Source: Pseudomonas oryzihabitans NBRC 102199 (GTDB lineage Bacteria; Pseudomonadota; Gammaproteobacteria; Pseudomonadales; Pseudomonadaceae). From it: a DNA stretch of 64,000 nucleotides. The stretch is from positions 32,724 through 96,723 of the forward strand of contig NZ_BBIT01000021.1 of the NCBI RefSeq assembly GCF_000730625.1. The letters are read 5' to 3'. Below the pieces are notes generated by a model. The model saw nothing but the letters and a program-made list of their open reading frames with translations, had not been told where the DNA came from and searched no databases. Position numbers and translations under genes: made by a program. Positions 7,779 through 17,553 of the stretch are shown here, piece by piece (the first letter of the stretch is position 1; each line of letters begins with the position of its first letter).

Positions 7779-7821
7779 AACCGGTCCGCCCTTTGCGAGG
7801 GCGACCCCTGGGAACCCGAAG

Positions 7822-8775
7822 ATGACCGACAAGATTGTCGTGGCGGCCTTGTACAAGTTCGTCACCCTGGACGACTACGTCCAATTGCGTGAACCCCTGC
7901 TGCAGACCCTCCTGGCGAACGACGTCAAGGGCACCCTGCTGCTGGCCGAGGAAGGCATCAATGGCACCGTCTCCGGCAGCCGCGCGGGCATCGATGCCGT
8001 GCTCGCCTGGCTGCGCGCCGATCCGCGCCTGGTCGACATCGACCACAAGGAATCCTACTGCGCCGAGCAGCCCTTCTATCGCACCAAGGTCAAGCTGAAG
8101 AAGGAGATCGTCACCCTAGGCGTGCCCGGCGTCGATCCCAACCAGCGCGTGGGGACCTATGTCGAACCCCGGAACTGGAATGCCCTGGTCGACGATCCCG
8201 AGGTGCTGGTGATCGACACCCGCAACGACTACGAGGTGGGCATCGGCAGCTTCAAGGGCGCCATCGATCCCAAGACCAAGAGCTTCCGCGATTTCCCGGC
8301 CTATATCCGCGAGCACTTCGATCCGGCCCGGCACCGGAAGGTCGCCATGTTCTGCACCGGCGGCATCCGCTGCGAGAAGGCGTCGAGCTTCATGCTTCAG
8401 GAGGGCTTTCCCGAGGTCTTCCACCTCAAGGGCGGCATCCTCAAGTACCTCGAAGAGGTGCCCGCGGCCGAGTCGCGCTGGGAGGGCGAGTGCTTCGTCT
8501 TCGACAACCGGGTGACCGTGACCCATGACCTCGCCGAAGGGGTCTACGACCAGTGCCATGCCTGCCGCACGCCGGTCTCGCCGGAAGACATGCAGTCGCC
8601 GCACTACAGCCCCGGCATCAGCTGCCCGCACTGCTGGGATTCGCTGTCGGAAAAGACCCGCGCTGGCGCTCGCGAGCGGCAGAAGCAGATCGAACTGGCG
8701 CGTCTGCGCAACGAACCCCACCCCATCGGCCGCGATCCGCGGCTCAACGCCACGCCCAGCCTCGAGGAGGTCTAG
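7822..8775 (+). CDS. trhO: tRNA uridine(34) 5-hydroxylase TrhO (rhodanese domain)
   Basis: A 317-residue protein of the YceA/TrhO family, which uses oxygen to hydroxylate U34 of tRNA as a first step to 5-methoxyuridine-type modifications. It begins with an acylphosphatase-like N-terminal domain ([21 protein letters not shown]). The rhodanese domain has the catalytic loop CTGGIRCEK with Cys178, and the tail carries cysteine pairs (CHAC, CPHC) typical of the family. The ATG at 7822 matches family N-termini. The frame is open upstream to 7714 only because it runs through the inverted-repeat element. It leads a short run of co-directional genes to arfB. Confidence 0.92.
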   Translation: MTDKIVVAALYKFVTLDDYVQLREPLLQTLLANDVKGTLLLAEEGINGTVSGSRAGIDAVLAWLRADPRLVDIDHKESYCAEQPFYRTKVKLKKEIVTLGVPGVDPNQRVGTYVEPRNWNALVDDPEVLVIDTRNDYEVGIGSFKGAIDPKTKSFRDFPAYIREHFDPARHRKVAMFCTGGIRCEKASSFMLQEGFPEVFHLKGGILKYLEEVPAAESRWEGECFVFDNRVTVTHDLAEGVYDQCHACRTPVSPEDMQSPHYSPGISCPHCWDSLSEKTRAGARERQKQIELARLRNEPHPIGRDPRLNATPSLEEV

Positions 8776-8776
8776 G

Positions 8777-9412
8777 ATGACCGGTCGCCTGCTCTATGTG
8801 ATGGACCCCATGTGCTCCTGGTGCTGGGGCTTCGCCCCGGTGGTCGAGCGCCTGGCCGAGCGGGCGGCTGCCCAGGACATCCCCCTGCAGCTGGTGGTCG
8901 GCGGCCTGCGCCGCGAGCGGGTGGCCCAGGACACCGCCAGCCGGGTACGCACCCTGGCCTACTGGCAGGCGGTACAGGAGACCACTGGCCAGCCCTTCGC
9001 CCTCGACCAGGGCCCGCCGGAAGGCCTGGTGTACGACACCGAGCCGGCCTGCCGCGCCCTGGTCGCCGCGCGCCAACTCGACGAAGAGGCCGTCTGGCCG
9101 CTGGCCAAGCGCATCCAGCGAGCCTTCTATGTCGAAGCCCGCGACGTCACCCAGCCGGCGCTGCTGGTGGAACTGGCCGAGGCCTGTGGCCTGCCGCGCA
9201 TCGAATTCGCCCCGCTGTTCGACGGTGAGGCGGCGCACCAGGCCACCCAGGCCGACTTCGACTGGGCACTCAATCTGGGCATCGCCGGTTTCCCCACGCT
9301 GCTGGCCGAGCGGGACGGCCAGCTGGCGCTGATCACCAACGGCTACCAGCCGCTGGACGAACTGGAGCCGCTGCTGGACGCCTGGCTCAGCCGCGGCGCG
9401 CAGCCGGCGTGA
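8777..9412 (+). CDS. DsbA-like thioredoxin-fold protein (CSWC motif)
   Basis: A 211-residue cytoplasmic DsbA/FrnE-like protein with no signal peptide. The active-site CxxC lies right after the first strand ([19 protein letters not shown], Cys14/Cys17), and the cis-proline loop is GIAGFPTLL. The family includes protein disulfide oxidoreductases and related thiol enzymes; the substrate is unknown. The ATG follows the trhO stop by one base with a GGAGG ribosome site, and the stop overlaps the GTG start of arfB. This suggests a trhO-dsbA-like-arfB operon. Confidence 0.82.
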   Translation: MTGRLLYVMDPMCSWCWGFAPVVERLAERAAAQDIPLQLVVGGLRRERVAQDTASRVRTLAYWQAVQETTGQPFALDQGPPEGLVYDTEPACRALVAARQLDEEAVWPLAKRIQRAFYVEARDVTQPALLVELAEACGLPRIEFAPLFDGEAAHQATQADFDWALNLGIAGFPTLLAERDGQLALITNGYQPLDELEPLLDAWLSRGAQPA

Positions 9413-9825
9413 CCCTGGTCATCGACGAGCGTCTGACGCTGCCGGAGCAGGAAATCCAGCTCACCGCGGTGCGCGCCCAGGGCGCGGGTGGCCAGAACGT
9501 CAACAAGGTCTCCAGCGCCGTCCACCTGAGATTCGACATCCAGGCCTCGTCGCTGCCGGAAGCGCTCAAGGCGCGCCTGCTGGCCTTGCGCGACCAGCGC
9601 ATCAGCCGCGACGGCGTGGTGGTGATCAAGGCGCAGCAATACCGCACCCAGGAGCAGAATCGCGCCGATGCCCTGGAGCGCCTGGCCGCGCTGATCGCCG
9701 CCGCCAACGTCCAGGAAAAGCCACGGCGACCCACCAAGCCCACCTACGGCTCCAAGCAGCGCCGCCTGGAAGGCAAGTCGCGTCGCAGCGGCCTCAAGGC
9801 CAGTCGCGGACGGGTGGATTTCTAG
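9409..9825 (+). CDS. arfB: Alternative ribosome-rescue factor ArfB (YaeJ)
   Basis: The 138-residue protein has the class I release-factor catalytic motif GGQ (residues 27-29 in [13 protein letters not shown]). It ends in a basic, unstructured C-terminal tail ([20 protein letters not shown]), which in ArfB occupies the empty mRNA channel of stalled ribosomes. It hydrolyses peptidyl-tRNA on non-stop ribosomes independently of tmRNA. The GTG start overlaps the preceding stop (GTGA), so it is likely translated by coupling with the DsbA-like gene. Confidence 0.93.
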   Translation: MTLVIDERLTLPEQEIQLTAVRAQGAGGQNVNKVSSAVHLRFDIQASSLPEALKARLLALRDQRISRDGVVVIKAQQYRTQEQNRADALERLAALIAAANVQEKPRRPTKPTYGSKQRRLEGKSRRSGLKASRGRVDF

Positions 9826-9843
9826 GGTGCGCGCGAGCCTGAG

Positions 9844-10689
9844 CTAGCGCACCACGATCAGCGCGCTGCCGGCGGCTTCCAGCATGTTGCGGGTGTTGCT
9901 GCCCATGAAGAAGTGGCGCAGGCGGGAGTGGCCGAAGGCGCCCATCACCACCAGCTCGAGACCGTGCTGCTTGCGATAACGCTCCAGGCCCAGCTCCACG
10001 TCGCCGTCGGTGATGGCGGTGGTGACCGTGCGGCCCCGGGCTCTGAGTTCGTCGGCGGCGCGAGCGAGGGCGACGCGGCGTTCTTCGCGGTCGCGGCCAA
10101 CCGTCACCAGGTGGCAGGCCAGGCCGTCGAACAGTCGGCAGTTGGCCACCCAGGTCACCGCCTTGCGGGCGCTGCTGCTGTCGTCATAGGCCAGCAGCAC
10201 GCCGTCGGGTTTGACGAACAGGTGGCCGGCCACCAGCAGCGGGCGATGCAGGAGGCGGATGGCGCTCTCCAGATGGCGACCGATCAGCCGCTTGGGCGGG
10301 CTGTCCTCGCCCTGGCGGCCCAGCACGATGAGGTCGAAATCCTCCTGCAGACTCTCCAGCGAACCTATCAGGTCACCGTGCTGCAGCACGGCGCCGGCGC
10401 AGCGGGCCTGCTGCTCCTCTACCCGCAACTGGGCGGCATCGAGCAGCAGCCGACCCTGGTCTTCGGCGAGATTGCCGCGCTGCGCGTCCAGGGCGGCCAG
10501 CTCGGTGAGCAGGTGTTCGCGGTTGACCAGCAGCGGCGGCGTGGCCTGGCCCGGCCGCGGGAAGCGGCGCTGATCCAGTACATGCAGCAGGGTGAGCGGG
10601 GCATCCAGGGCGAGGCCTGCCCAGGCGGCGAAGTCGCAGACGGCGGCGCTGACGGCCGAGCCGTCGAGGCAGGCAAGGATCTTGGACAT
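9844..10689 (-). CDS. Tandem-domain universal stress protein
   Basis: A 281-residue protein made of two UspA domains. The first begins MSKILACLDGSAVSAAVCDFAAW. The second ends in VVMGAFGHSRLRHFFMGSNT, which fits the ATP-binding pattern G-2X-G-9X-G(S/T) of nucleotide-binding Usp proteins. I started it at the ATG at 10689 because the nine extra codons upstream do not resemble a Usp start. It lies 60 bases downstream of the SulP transporter gene on the same strand, so it is probably co-transcribed with it. Confidence 0.85.
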   Translation of the reverse strand: MSKILACLDGSAVSAAVCDFAAWAGLALDAPLTLLHVLDQRRFPRPGQATPPLLVNREHLLTELAALDAQRGNLAEDQGRLLLDAAQLRVEEQQARCAGAVLQHGDLIGSLESLQEDFDLIVLGRQGEDSPPKRLIGRHLESAIRLLHRPLLVAGHLFVKPDGVLLAYDDSSSARKAVTWVANCRLFDGLACHLVTVGRDREERRVALARAADELRARGRTVTTAITDGDVELGLERYRKQHGLELVVMGAFGHSRLRHFFMGSNTRNMLEAAGSALIVVR

Positions 10690-10749
10690 GGCCGCGGATC
10701 TCCGGGAGCAGGACATTGCTGGGAAAGACCCGGCGGCGCCGTCCGGGGT

Positions 10750-12210
10750 TCAATCGCCGAGGGCGAGGTCGTCCGTCACCCCGCCGCGACGCAGCAGCTG
10801 CTTGCAGCGTTGCGACAGGTGCAGCACCCGCACCCGCTTGCCGGCCTTGGCATAGCGTTCGTGCAGGGTATGCAGCGCCGCCACCGCGGAGTAGTCGACG
10901 AAACTCAGGTGGCGGCAGTCCACCACGACCTTCGCGGGATCGCCGGCCGGATCGAACTGGTTGAGAAAGGTGGCGGTGGAGGCGAAGAACAGGGTGCCGT
11001 GCACCTGGTACCTCTTGCTGCCGTCCGCCTCCAGGTGGCTGTCGGCATAGAGCCGGCGGGCGTGCTGCCAGGCGAAGTTGAGCGCGGCCAGGACGATGCC
11101 GCAGAGCACCGCGGTGGCGAGATCGGCGAAGACGGTGATCACGGTGACGGCGACGATCATCAGCATGTCGCTGCGCGGAACCCGGTGCAGCACCCGCAGC
11201 GAGGCCCAGGCAAAGGTCTGCTGGGCGACCACGAACATGGTGCCGACCAGCGCCGCCAGGGGAATGCGCTCGATCAGCGGCGAGAGAAACAGCACGAAGA
11301 GCAGCATCAGCACGCCGGCGACCACCCCCGACAGCCGGCCACGGCCACCGGAACTCAGGTTGATCATGGTCTGGCCGATCATGGCGCAACCGCCCATGCC
11401 GCCGAACAGCCCCGAGGCCAGGTTGGCCGCGCCGAGCGCCACGCACTCGCGATTGGGGCGGCCGCGGCTCTCGGTGATTTCGTCGGTGAGATTCAGCGTC
11501 AGCAGGGTCTCCAGCAGGCCGACCAGGGCCATCAGCACCGCATAGGGCAGGATGATCTGCAGGGTTTCCAGACTCCAGGGGATGTCGGGCAGCGTCAGCC
11601 GCGGCAGGCCGCCGGCGATATGGGCCATGTCGCCCAGGGTACGGGTCGGCAGGTCGAGGAAGTGCACCGCCAAGCCGACGCCGAGGATGGCGGCCAGGGC
11701 CGGCGGCACGGCGCGGGTCAGGCGCGGCAGGAGCCAGATGATGGCCATGGTCGCTGCGGTCAGGCCGATCATCAGATACAGCGGGGTACCGCTGAGCCAG
11801 GTCTCGCCCTGCTTGAAGTGCTCCAGCTGGGCCAGGGCGATGACGATGGCCAGGCCGTTGACGAACCCCAGCATCACCGGGTGCGGCACCATGCGGATCA
11901 GCTTGCCCAGGCGCAGAAGACCGAAGCCGATCATCAGCAGGCCGCCGAGCACCACCGTGGCCAGCAGGTACTGCACGCCGTGCTGCACCACCAGGGCGAT
12001 GATGACCACCGCCATGGAGCCGGCGGCGCCGGAGACCATGCCGGGGCGGCCACCGAAGAGGGCGGTGAGGGTACAGATGAAGAAGGCGCCATAGAGCCCC
12101 ATCAGCGGGTTGAGATGGGCGACCAGGGCGAAGGCGATGCACTCGGGCACCAGGGCAAAGGACGTGGTGAGACCGGCCAGGATGTCGGCGCGGGGAGAGA
12201 CACTTTTCAT
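10750..12210 (-). CDS. SulP-family anion transporter with STAS domain
   Basis: A 486-residue inner-membrane protein. The N-terminus (SPRADILAGLTTSFALVPECIAFALVAHL) is the SulP signature region. It is followed by about ten to twelve hydrophobic segments, including the conserved MGGCAMIGQTMINLSSGGRGRLSG loop. A C-terminal STAS domain (about residues 395-470, with VVVDCRHLSFVDYSAVAAL) contains the usual Asp and Ser of the regulatory site. SulP proteins carry sulfate, bicarbonate, dicarboxylates or other anions; the substrate cannot be told from sequence. The ATG at 12210 gives a normal N-terminus, unlike the longer open frame upstream. Confidence 0.88.
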   Translation of the reverse strand: MKSVSPRADILAGLTTSFALVPECIAFALVAHLNPLMGLYGAFFICTLTALFGGRPGMVSGAAGSMAVVIIALVVQHGVQYLLATVVLGGLLMIGFGLLRLGKLIRMVPHPVMLGFVNGLAIVIALAQLEHFKQGETWLSGTPLYLMIGLTAATMAIIWLLPRLTRAVPPALAAILGVGLAVHFLDLPTRTLGDMAHIAGGLPRLTLPDIPWSLETLQIILPYAVLMALVGLLETLLTLNLTDEITESRGRPNRECVALGAANLASGLFGGMGGCAMIGQTMINLSSGGRGRLSGVVAGVLMLLFVLFLSPLIERIPLAALVGTMFVVAQQTFAWASLRVLHRVPRSDMLMIVAVTVITVFADLATAVLCGIVLAALNFAWQHARRLYADSHLEADGSKRYQVHGTLFFASTATFLNQFDPAGDPAKVVVDCRHLSFVDYSAVAALHTLHERYAKAGKRVRVLHLSQRCKQLLRRGGVTDDLALGD

Positions 12211-12669
12211 GGCGTATCCAGAACGGGCGATGGCGCGGCGGGGCGCGATCGCGGAGAGACGACAGGGCAGCAAGACACGGGCAGCCGCCGCAGGGGCGGT
12301 TACCGGGGGAGGGGTGGTGCTATGGCGGCGTCGGCAGGCGCTTGGACATGGTGAAGGGGTCCGAGGCATCGCGAGGAAAGTTAGCGAGCTTAGCATGACT
12401 TTCCGGCGCTGCCGAATCGACAGGATCAGCGGACCGCTCTACCGGACGCCTTTCGCCAGGCCCTGACCTTGCACATCCGCTGGATAAGCAGTCGCGATCC
12501 GCTGCCCACTCGCCACCCCGTTCGTCAGACCGCGGCGGATCAGGAGACGGAAGGCCGACTTCCATTGATCGGCGACAACAGCGAAGCGCTCGATAAGCCA
12601 AACGGTTGAGTTACTCTCTGTGCAGGGTCCGGCTACGCACCGGACCCAGCCTGAACGAGGATAAGAACC
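12211..12669. other. Divergent intergenic region between sulP and fdnG
   Basis: No gene is supported in these 459 bases. The only structure seen is a perfect 8-bp hairpin (GGGTCCGG / CCGGACCC, 12625-12647) ending 22 bases before the fdnG start. It would lie in the fdnG leader RNA and is placed just upstream of the GAGG ribosome site. No convincing sigma-54 or other specific promoter was recognised. Confidence 0.5.
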
Positions 12670-15600
12670 GTGGATATGAACCGTCGGCAATTCTTCAAGG
12701 TCGCTGGAGTCGGCCTTGCGGGATCCAGCCTGGCGGCGTTAGGCATGGCTCCCACAGCCGCCTTTGCCGACCAGGTGCGCCATTTCAAACTGGCGCACAC
12801 CGTGGAAACCCGTAACACCTGTCCCTACTGTTCGGTCGGCTGCGGCCTGATCATGTACAGCATGGGCGACCGGGCCAAGAACGTGGCCCAGAACATCATT
12901 CACATCGAGGGCGACGCCGACCACCCGGTCAATCGCGGCACCCTCTGCCCGAAGGGCGCTGGCCTGCTGGATTTCATCCACAGCCCCAATCGCCTCAAGT
13001 ACCCCGAAGTCCGCAAGCCCGGCAGCAACGAGTGGACCCGCATCAGCTGGGACGAGGCGCTCGGGCGCATCGCCACCCTGATGAAGGAAGACCGCGATGC
13101 CAACTTCATCGCCACCAACGACAAGGGCCAGACGGTCAATCGCTGGCTGACCACGGGCTTTCTGGCCGCCTCGGCGTCCTCCAATGAAACCGGTTATCTG
13201 ACGCACAAGATCGCACGGAGTCTGGGCCTGCTGGCCTTCGACAATCAGGCGCGCGTCTGACACGGCCCGACGGTGGCAGGTCTTGCCCCGACGTTTGGCC
13301 GTGGTGCGATGACGAATCATTGGAGCGACATCAAGAACGCCAATCTCGTCCTCATCATGGGCGGCAATGCCGCTGAAGCCCATCCGTGCGGCTTCAAATG
13401 GGTCACCGAAGCCAAGGCGCACAACAACGCCCGGCTGATCGTGGTCGATCCGCGTTTCACCCGTTCCGCCTCGGTGGCGGATTACTACGCGCCGATCCGT
13501 ACCGGCAGCGACATCGCCTTCCTGGGCGGGCTGATCAATTACCTGATCACGAACGACAAGATCCAGCAGGAGTACGTCCGCAACTACACCGACGCCGGCT
13601 TCCTGGTGAAGGAAGGCTTCACCTTCGAGGACGGCCTGTACAACGGCTACGATGCGGAGAAGCGCACCTACACCGACAAGGTGAACTGGGGCTATCAGAT
13701 CGGCGACGACGGCTTCGTCAAGATCGATCCGACCCTGCAGGATCCGCGCTGCGTCTTCCAGCTGATGAAGCAGCACTACAGCCGCTACACCCTGGAGGTG
13801 GCCAGCCAGACCTGCGGCACGCCGCCCGAGGCGATCCAGAAAGTCTGGGCGGAAATCGCCGAGACCTCGGCGCCCGGTCGCGTCATGACCATCCTCTATG
13901 CCCTGGGCTGGACCCAGCACTCCATCGGCGCGCAGATCATCCGCTGCGGCGCCATGGTGCAACTGCTGCTGGGCAACATCGGCATGCCCGGTGGCGGCAT
14001 GAACGCCCTGCGCGGTCACTCCAACATCCAGGGCCTCACCGACCTGGGTCTGCTGTCGATCCAACTGCCCGGCTACCTGACCATCGGCGGCGACGGCGAG
14101 CAGGACTACAACGCCTTCATCACCAAGCGCGCCAGCAAGCCGCTGCGCCCGGGGCAGCTGAGCTACTGGCAGAACTACGGCAAGTTTCACGTCAGCCTGA
14201 TGAAGGCCTGGTACGGCGACAAGGCCACCAAGGACAACGACTGGTGCTACCACTGGTTGCCCAAGGTCGATGTCACCGGTGCCGGCTACGACGTCCTGCG
14301 CTACTTCGACATGATGGGCAAGGGCCAGGTCAACGGCTATGTCTGCCAGGGCTTCAACCCCATCGCCGCCTTCCCCAACAAGGCCAAGGTGATGCGCGGG
14401 CTGTCCAAGCTCAAGTGGCTGGTGATCATGGATCCCCTGGCCACCGAGACCTCCGAGTTCTGGCGCAACCACGGCGATCACAACGATGTGAACACCGCCG
14501 AGATCCAGACCGAGGTGTTCCGCCTGCCCACCACCTGCTTCGCCGAGGAAGACGGCTCCCTGGTCAACTCCAGCCGCTGGCTGCAGTGGCACTACAAGGG
14601 TGCCGAGGCACCCGGCGAAGGGCGCAGCGACATCGCCATCATGTCCGAGCTGTTCCTCAAGCTGCGCGAGGCCTATGCCAGGGAGGGCGGGGCCTTCCCC
14701 GATCCCATCCTGGGGCTGTCCTGGCCCTACGCCAAGCCCGAGGAGCCGGCACCGGAAGAACTCGCCAAGGAGTTCAACGGCTACGCCGTCACCGATGTGC
14801 TGGATGCCAAGGGCGCGGTCTCGGCCAAGGCCGGGCAGCAGCTCGCCGGTTTCGGCCAGTTGATGGACGATGGCAGCACGGCCTCGGGTTGCTGGATCTT
14901 CTGCGGGTCCTGGACCGAGCAGGGCAACCAGATGGCGCGGCGCGACAACAGCGATCCCTTCCATATGGGGCAGACCCTGGGCTGGGCCTGGTCGTGGCCG
15001 AACAACAGACGCATCCTCTACAACCGTGCCTCCTCGGATCTCCAGGGCAAGCCCTGGGACCCGAGCAAGAAGCTGGTGTGGTGGAACGACAAGGCGCAGA
15101 AGTGGGGCGGCACCGACGTACCCGACTACAAGATCGACGCCAAGCCGGCCGATGGCATGAGTCCCTTCATCATGAACCCCGAAGGGGTGGCGCGCTTCTT
15201 CGCCCTGGACAAGATGGCCGAAGGGCCCTTCCCGGAACACTACGAGCCGTTCGAGACCCCCATCGGCGTCAACCCGTTGCACCCCAACAACCGCAAGGCC
15301 TTGAACAGCCCGGCGGCGCGGGTGCTCAAGGATGACTGGGCGGACTTCGGCGATCGCAAGGACTTCCCCTATGCGGCCACCACCTACCGCCTGACCGAGC
15401 ACTTCCACTACTGGAGCAAGCACTGCCGCCTCAACGCCATCATCCAGCCGGAGCAATTCGTCGAGATCGGCGAGGTGCTGGCCAAGCAGAAGGGCATCGC
15501 CGCCGGCGATCTGGTGCGCGTCACCTCCAAGCGTGGCCACATCGTCTGCAAGGCGGTGGTGACCAAGCGGATCCGTCCGCTGCAGGTCAACGGCGAGACG

Positions 15601-15750
15601 GTGCACCACGTCGGCATCCCCATCCACTGGGGCTTCTCCGGTGTGGCGCGGATGGGTTATCTGGCCAACACCCTGACCCCCTTCGTGGGTGACGGGAATA
15701 CCCAGACGCCCGAGTTCAAGTCGTTCCTCGTCAACGTGGAGAAAGCGTGA
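12670..15750 (+). CDS. fdnG: Selenocysteine-containing formate dehydrogenase, catalytic alpha subunit
   Basis: One 1026-residue selenoprotein is read through an in-frame TGA at 13258-13260 (Sec197). The context [23 protein letters not shown] is the FdnG/FdoG active site. The start is a Tat signal ([15 protein letters not shown]). Next comes a CPYCSVGC [4Fe-4S] motif near residue 50, then the molybdopterin-binding domains. With the iron-sulfur and cytochrome b subunits it oxidises periplasmic formate and feeds electrons to quinone. I kept the GTG at 12670 because MDMNRRQFF aligns with known FdnG starts; an ATG lies two codons later. A SECIS hairpin follows the TGA directly. Conventional gene calling would split this gene into 12670-13260 and 13273-15750. 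Confidence 0.97.
13261..13303 (+). promoter_or_regulatory. SECIS element for selenocysteine insertion in fdnG
   Basis: Directly after the UGA the RNA folds into a hairpin. A 7-bp lower stem pairs CACGGCC (13261-13267) with GGCCGTG (13297-13303). An apical stem pairs GGCA with TGCC and closes a GGTCT loop (13279-13283). This apical loop is the SelB-binding signature known from the enterobacterial fdnG and fdhF elements. The hairpin is part of the coding sequence. Confidence 0.9.
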
Positions 15751-16709
15751 TGGCCAGTCAGGATATCTATGCCCGCTCCGCGACCACCACGGCCTACACC
15801 TCGGTGCGCACCCAGGCGGAAGTGGCCAAGCTGATCGACGTGTCCAAGTGCATCGGCTGCAAGGCCTGCCAGGTCGCCTGCTCGGAATGGAACGAGTTGC
15901 GCGACGAGGTGGGCCATACCCATGGCACCTACGACAACCCGGCGGACCTCACCGCGGACTCCTGGACGCTGATGCGCTTCACCGAGCACGAGGACGAGGC
16001 CGGCAAGCTGGAGTGGCTGATCCGCAAGGACGGCTGCATGCACTGCGCCGAGCCGGGTTGCCTCAAGGCCTGTCCGAGTCCGGGGGCCATCGTCAAGTAC
16101 GCCAACGGCATCGTCGACTTCAACCAGGACCACTGCATCGGTTGCGGCTACTGCATCGCCGGTTGTCCCTTCGATATCCCGCGGATCTCGAAGAAGGACA
16201 ACAAGGCCTACAAGTGCTCGCTGTGTTCGGACCGGGTCGGGGTCGGCCTGGAGCCGGCCTGCGTGAAGACCTGCCCGACCGGCGCCATCACCTTCGGCAC
16301 CAAGGGCGCCATGAAGGAGCACGCCGCCGAGCGCATCGTCGATCTCAAGAGCCGCGGCTACGAGAACGCCGGTCTGTACGACCCGGCTGGGGTAGGGGGC
16401 ACCCACGTCATGTACGTGCTGCACCATGCCGACCAGCCGCAGCTGTACAACCACCTGCCCAAGGACCCGACCATCAGCCCCACGGTGGGCCTGTGGAAGG
16501 GCTTCACCAAGCCCCTGGCGCTGTTCGCCATGGGCGCGGCGGTGCTGGCCGGCTTCTTCCACTACGTGCGTGTCGGCCCCAACCGGACCGATGACGACGA
16601 CGAGGTGGTCGAGGCGCCGCCCCGTCCCGAGGGCGATGCGCCCAGGGGCGAGGTCAAGCAGCTGAGTCCGTCCGTGCAGATCTTCGATCCGCACGACAAG
16701 CAGCCCTAG
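15750..16709 (+). CDS. fdnH: Formate dehydrogenase iron-sulfur beta subunit
   Basis: The 319-residue subunit has four [4Fe-4S] cluster motifs: [11 protein letters not shown] near residue 36, [24 protein letters not shown], and CSLC with CVKTC. A single C-terminal transmembrane helix (about residues 250-272, [19 protein letters not shown]) anchors it to the membrane on the periplasmic side. It passes electrons from FdnG to the cytochrome b subunit. The ATG shares one base with the fdnG stop (TGATG), so translation is probably coupled. An ATG start is preferred over the GTG three bases earlier. Confidence 0.95.
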   Translation: MASQDIYARSATTTAYTSVRTQAEVAKLIDVSKCIGCKACQVACSEWNELRDEVGHTHGTYDNPADLTADSWTLMRFTEHEDEAGKLEWLIRKDGCMHCAEPGCLKACPSPGAIVKYANGIVDFNQDHCIGCGYCIAGCPFDIPRISKKDNKAYKCSLCSDRVGVGLEPACVKTCPTGAITFGTKGAMKEHAAERIVDLKSRGYENAGLYDPAGVGGTHVMYVLHHADQPQLYNHLPKDPTISPTVGLWKGFTKPLALFAMGAAVLAGFFHYVRVGPNRTDDDDEVVEAPPRPEGDAPRGEVKQLSPSVQIFDPHDKQP

Positions 16710-16717
16710 CAGGGGTA

Positions 16718-16740
16718 CGCCCCCGGCTTGGCCGGGGGCG
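16718..16740 (+). other. Intercistronic hairpin between fdnH and fdnI
   Basis: A perfect 10-bp stem (CGCCCCCGGC / GCCGGGGGCG) with a three-base TTG loop fills the 46-base gap and has no T run. It is more likely an mRNA-stability or processing element within the operon than a terminator. Confidence 0.55.
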
Positions 16741-16755
16741 TCCTGGGAGATCGAG

Positions 16756-17379
16756 ATGAAACCTGAAATCCAGCGTTACAACGCCAACGAGCGGACCAAC
16801 CACTGGATCGTGGCGATCCTGTTCTTCATGGCCGGGCTGTCGGGACTGGCGCTGTTCCATCCCGCGCTGTTCTGGCTTTCGAACCTGTTCGGCGGCGGCA
16901 CCTGGACGCGCATCCTGCACCCCTTCATGGGTGTGGCGATGTTCGTGTTCTTCGCCTTTCTGGTGATCCGCTTCTGGCGGCACAACAAGATCGGTCGCGA
17001 GGACGCCCAGTGGCTCAAGCAGATCAACGACGTCCTGAACAACCGCGAGGAAAAGCTGCCGCCGATCGACAAGTACAACCCCGGGCAGAAGATCCTGTTC
17101 TGGGTGCTGCTGGCCTGCATGCTGGTCCTCTTGGTCAGCGGCGTGGTCATCTGGCGGCAGTACTTCGCCCACCTGTTCCCCATCCCGGTGATCCGCCTGG
17201 GCGCCCTGGCCCATGCCGTCGCCGCCTTCGTGCTGGTGCTGTCGATCATCGTGCACATCTATGCCGGGATCTGGATCAAGGGTTCGGTGACCGCGATGAT
17301 GACCGGCTGGGTGAGCCGGGCCTGGGCCAAGAAGCACCACTCGCTGTGGTACGAGAAGGTCACCCGCGAGAAGAAGTGA
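16756..17379 (+). CDS. fdnI: Formate dehydrogenase cytochrome b556 gamma subunit
   Basis: The 207-residue membrane protein has four hydrophobic segments and the FdnI hallmarks. NERTNHWIVAILFFMAGLSGLALF carries a heme-ligating His in helix I, RILHPFMGVAMF a second, and HAVAAFVLVLSIIVHIYAGIWIKG two more near the C-terminus. It binds two b hemes and delivers electrons from FdnH to quinone on the cytoplasmic side. It is the third gene of the fdn operon and is followed by a repeat-rich gap and fdhE. Confidence 0.95.
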   Translation: MKPEIQRYNANERTNHWIVAILFFMAGLSGLALFHPALFWLSNLFGGGTWTRILHPFMGVAMFVFFAFLVIRFWRHNKIGREDAQWLKQINDVLNNREEKLPPIDKYNPGQKILFWVLLACMLVLLVSGVVIWRQYFAHLFPIPVIRLGALAHAVAAFVLVLSIIVHIYAGIWIKGSVTAMMTGWVSRAWAKKHHSLWYEKVTREKK

Positions 17380-17445
17380 GCCCTTTGCTGTTGGGCTTCG
17401 CTGCGCTCAACCCAACCTACCGGATGAGGTACGCGGCATTTTTTG

Positions 17446-17480
17446 CCCCCTCTCCCTCCGGGAGAGGGTTGGGGTGAGGG
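17446..17480. repeat. Intergenic repeat, CCCTCTCC...GGTGAGGG type
   Basis: The unit CCCTCTCCCTCCGGGAGAGGG plus a TTGGGGTGAGGG tail forms a hairpin (CCCTCTCC / GGAGAGGG) between fdnI and fdhE. A near-identical copy lies at 56455-56491. Just before it, GTTGGGCTTCGCTGCGCTCAACCCAAC (about 17392-17416) is another small inverted repeat of a type common in Pseudomonas intergenic DNA. Confidence 0.65.
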
Positions 17481-17553
17481 CAGCAGAGCCCGCACCCCAA
17501 CCCGCCCGCTATCCTGAATCCTCTCTTCCACCGTTCTGCTAAGGAGCCCTGCC

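Noticed and set aside
7714..7821. A longer N-terminus for TrhO from the ATG at 7714
   Set aside because: The extra 36 codons run through the inverted-repeat element and do not resemble TrhO, whose normal start aligns with the ATG at 7822.
12670..13260. fdnG as a truncated 196-residue gene or a pseudogene
   Set aside because: The TGA is in the same frame as the downstream part, in the conserved selenocysteine context, and a SECIS hairpin follows. It is one intact selenoprotein gene.
12739..15627. A 962-codon open frame on the minus strand across fdnG
   Set aside because: It is antisense to the fdnG coding sequence with no domain signature, and arises from GC-rich third positions.
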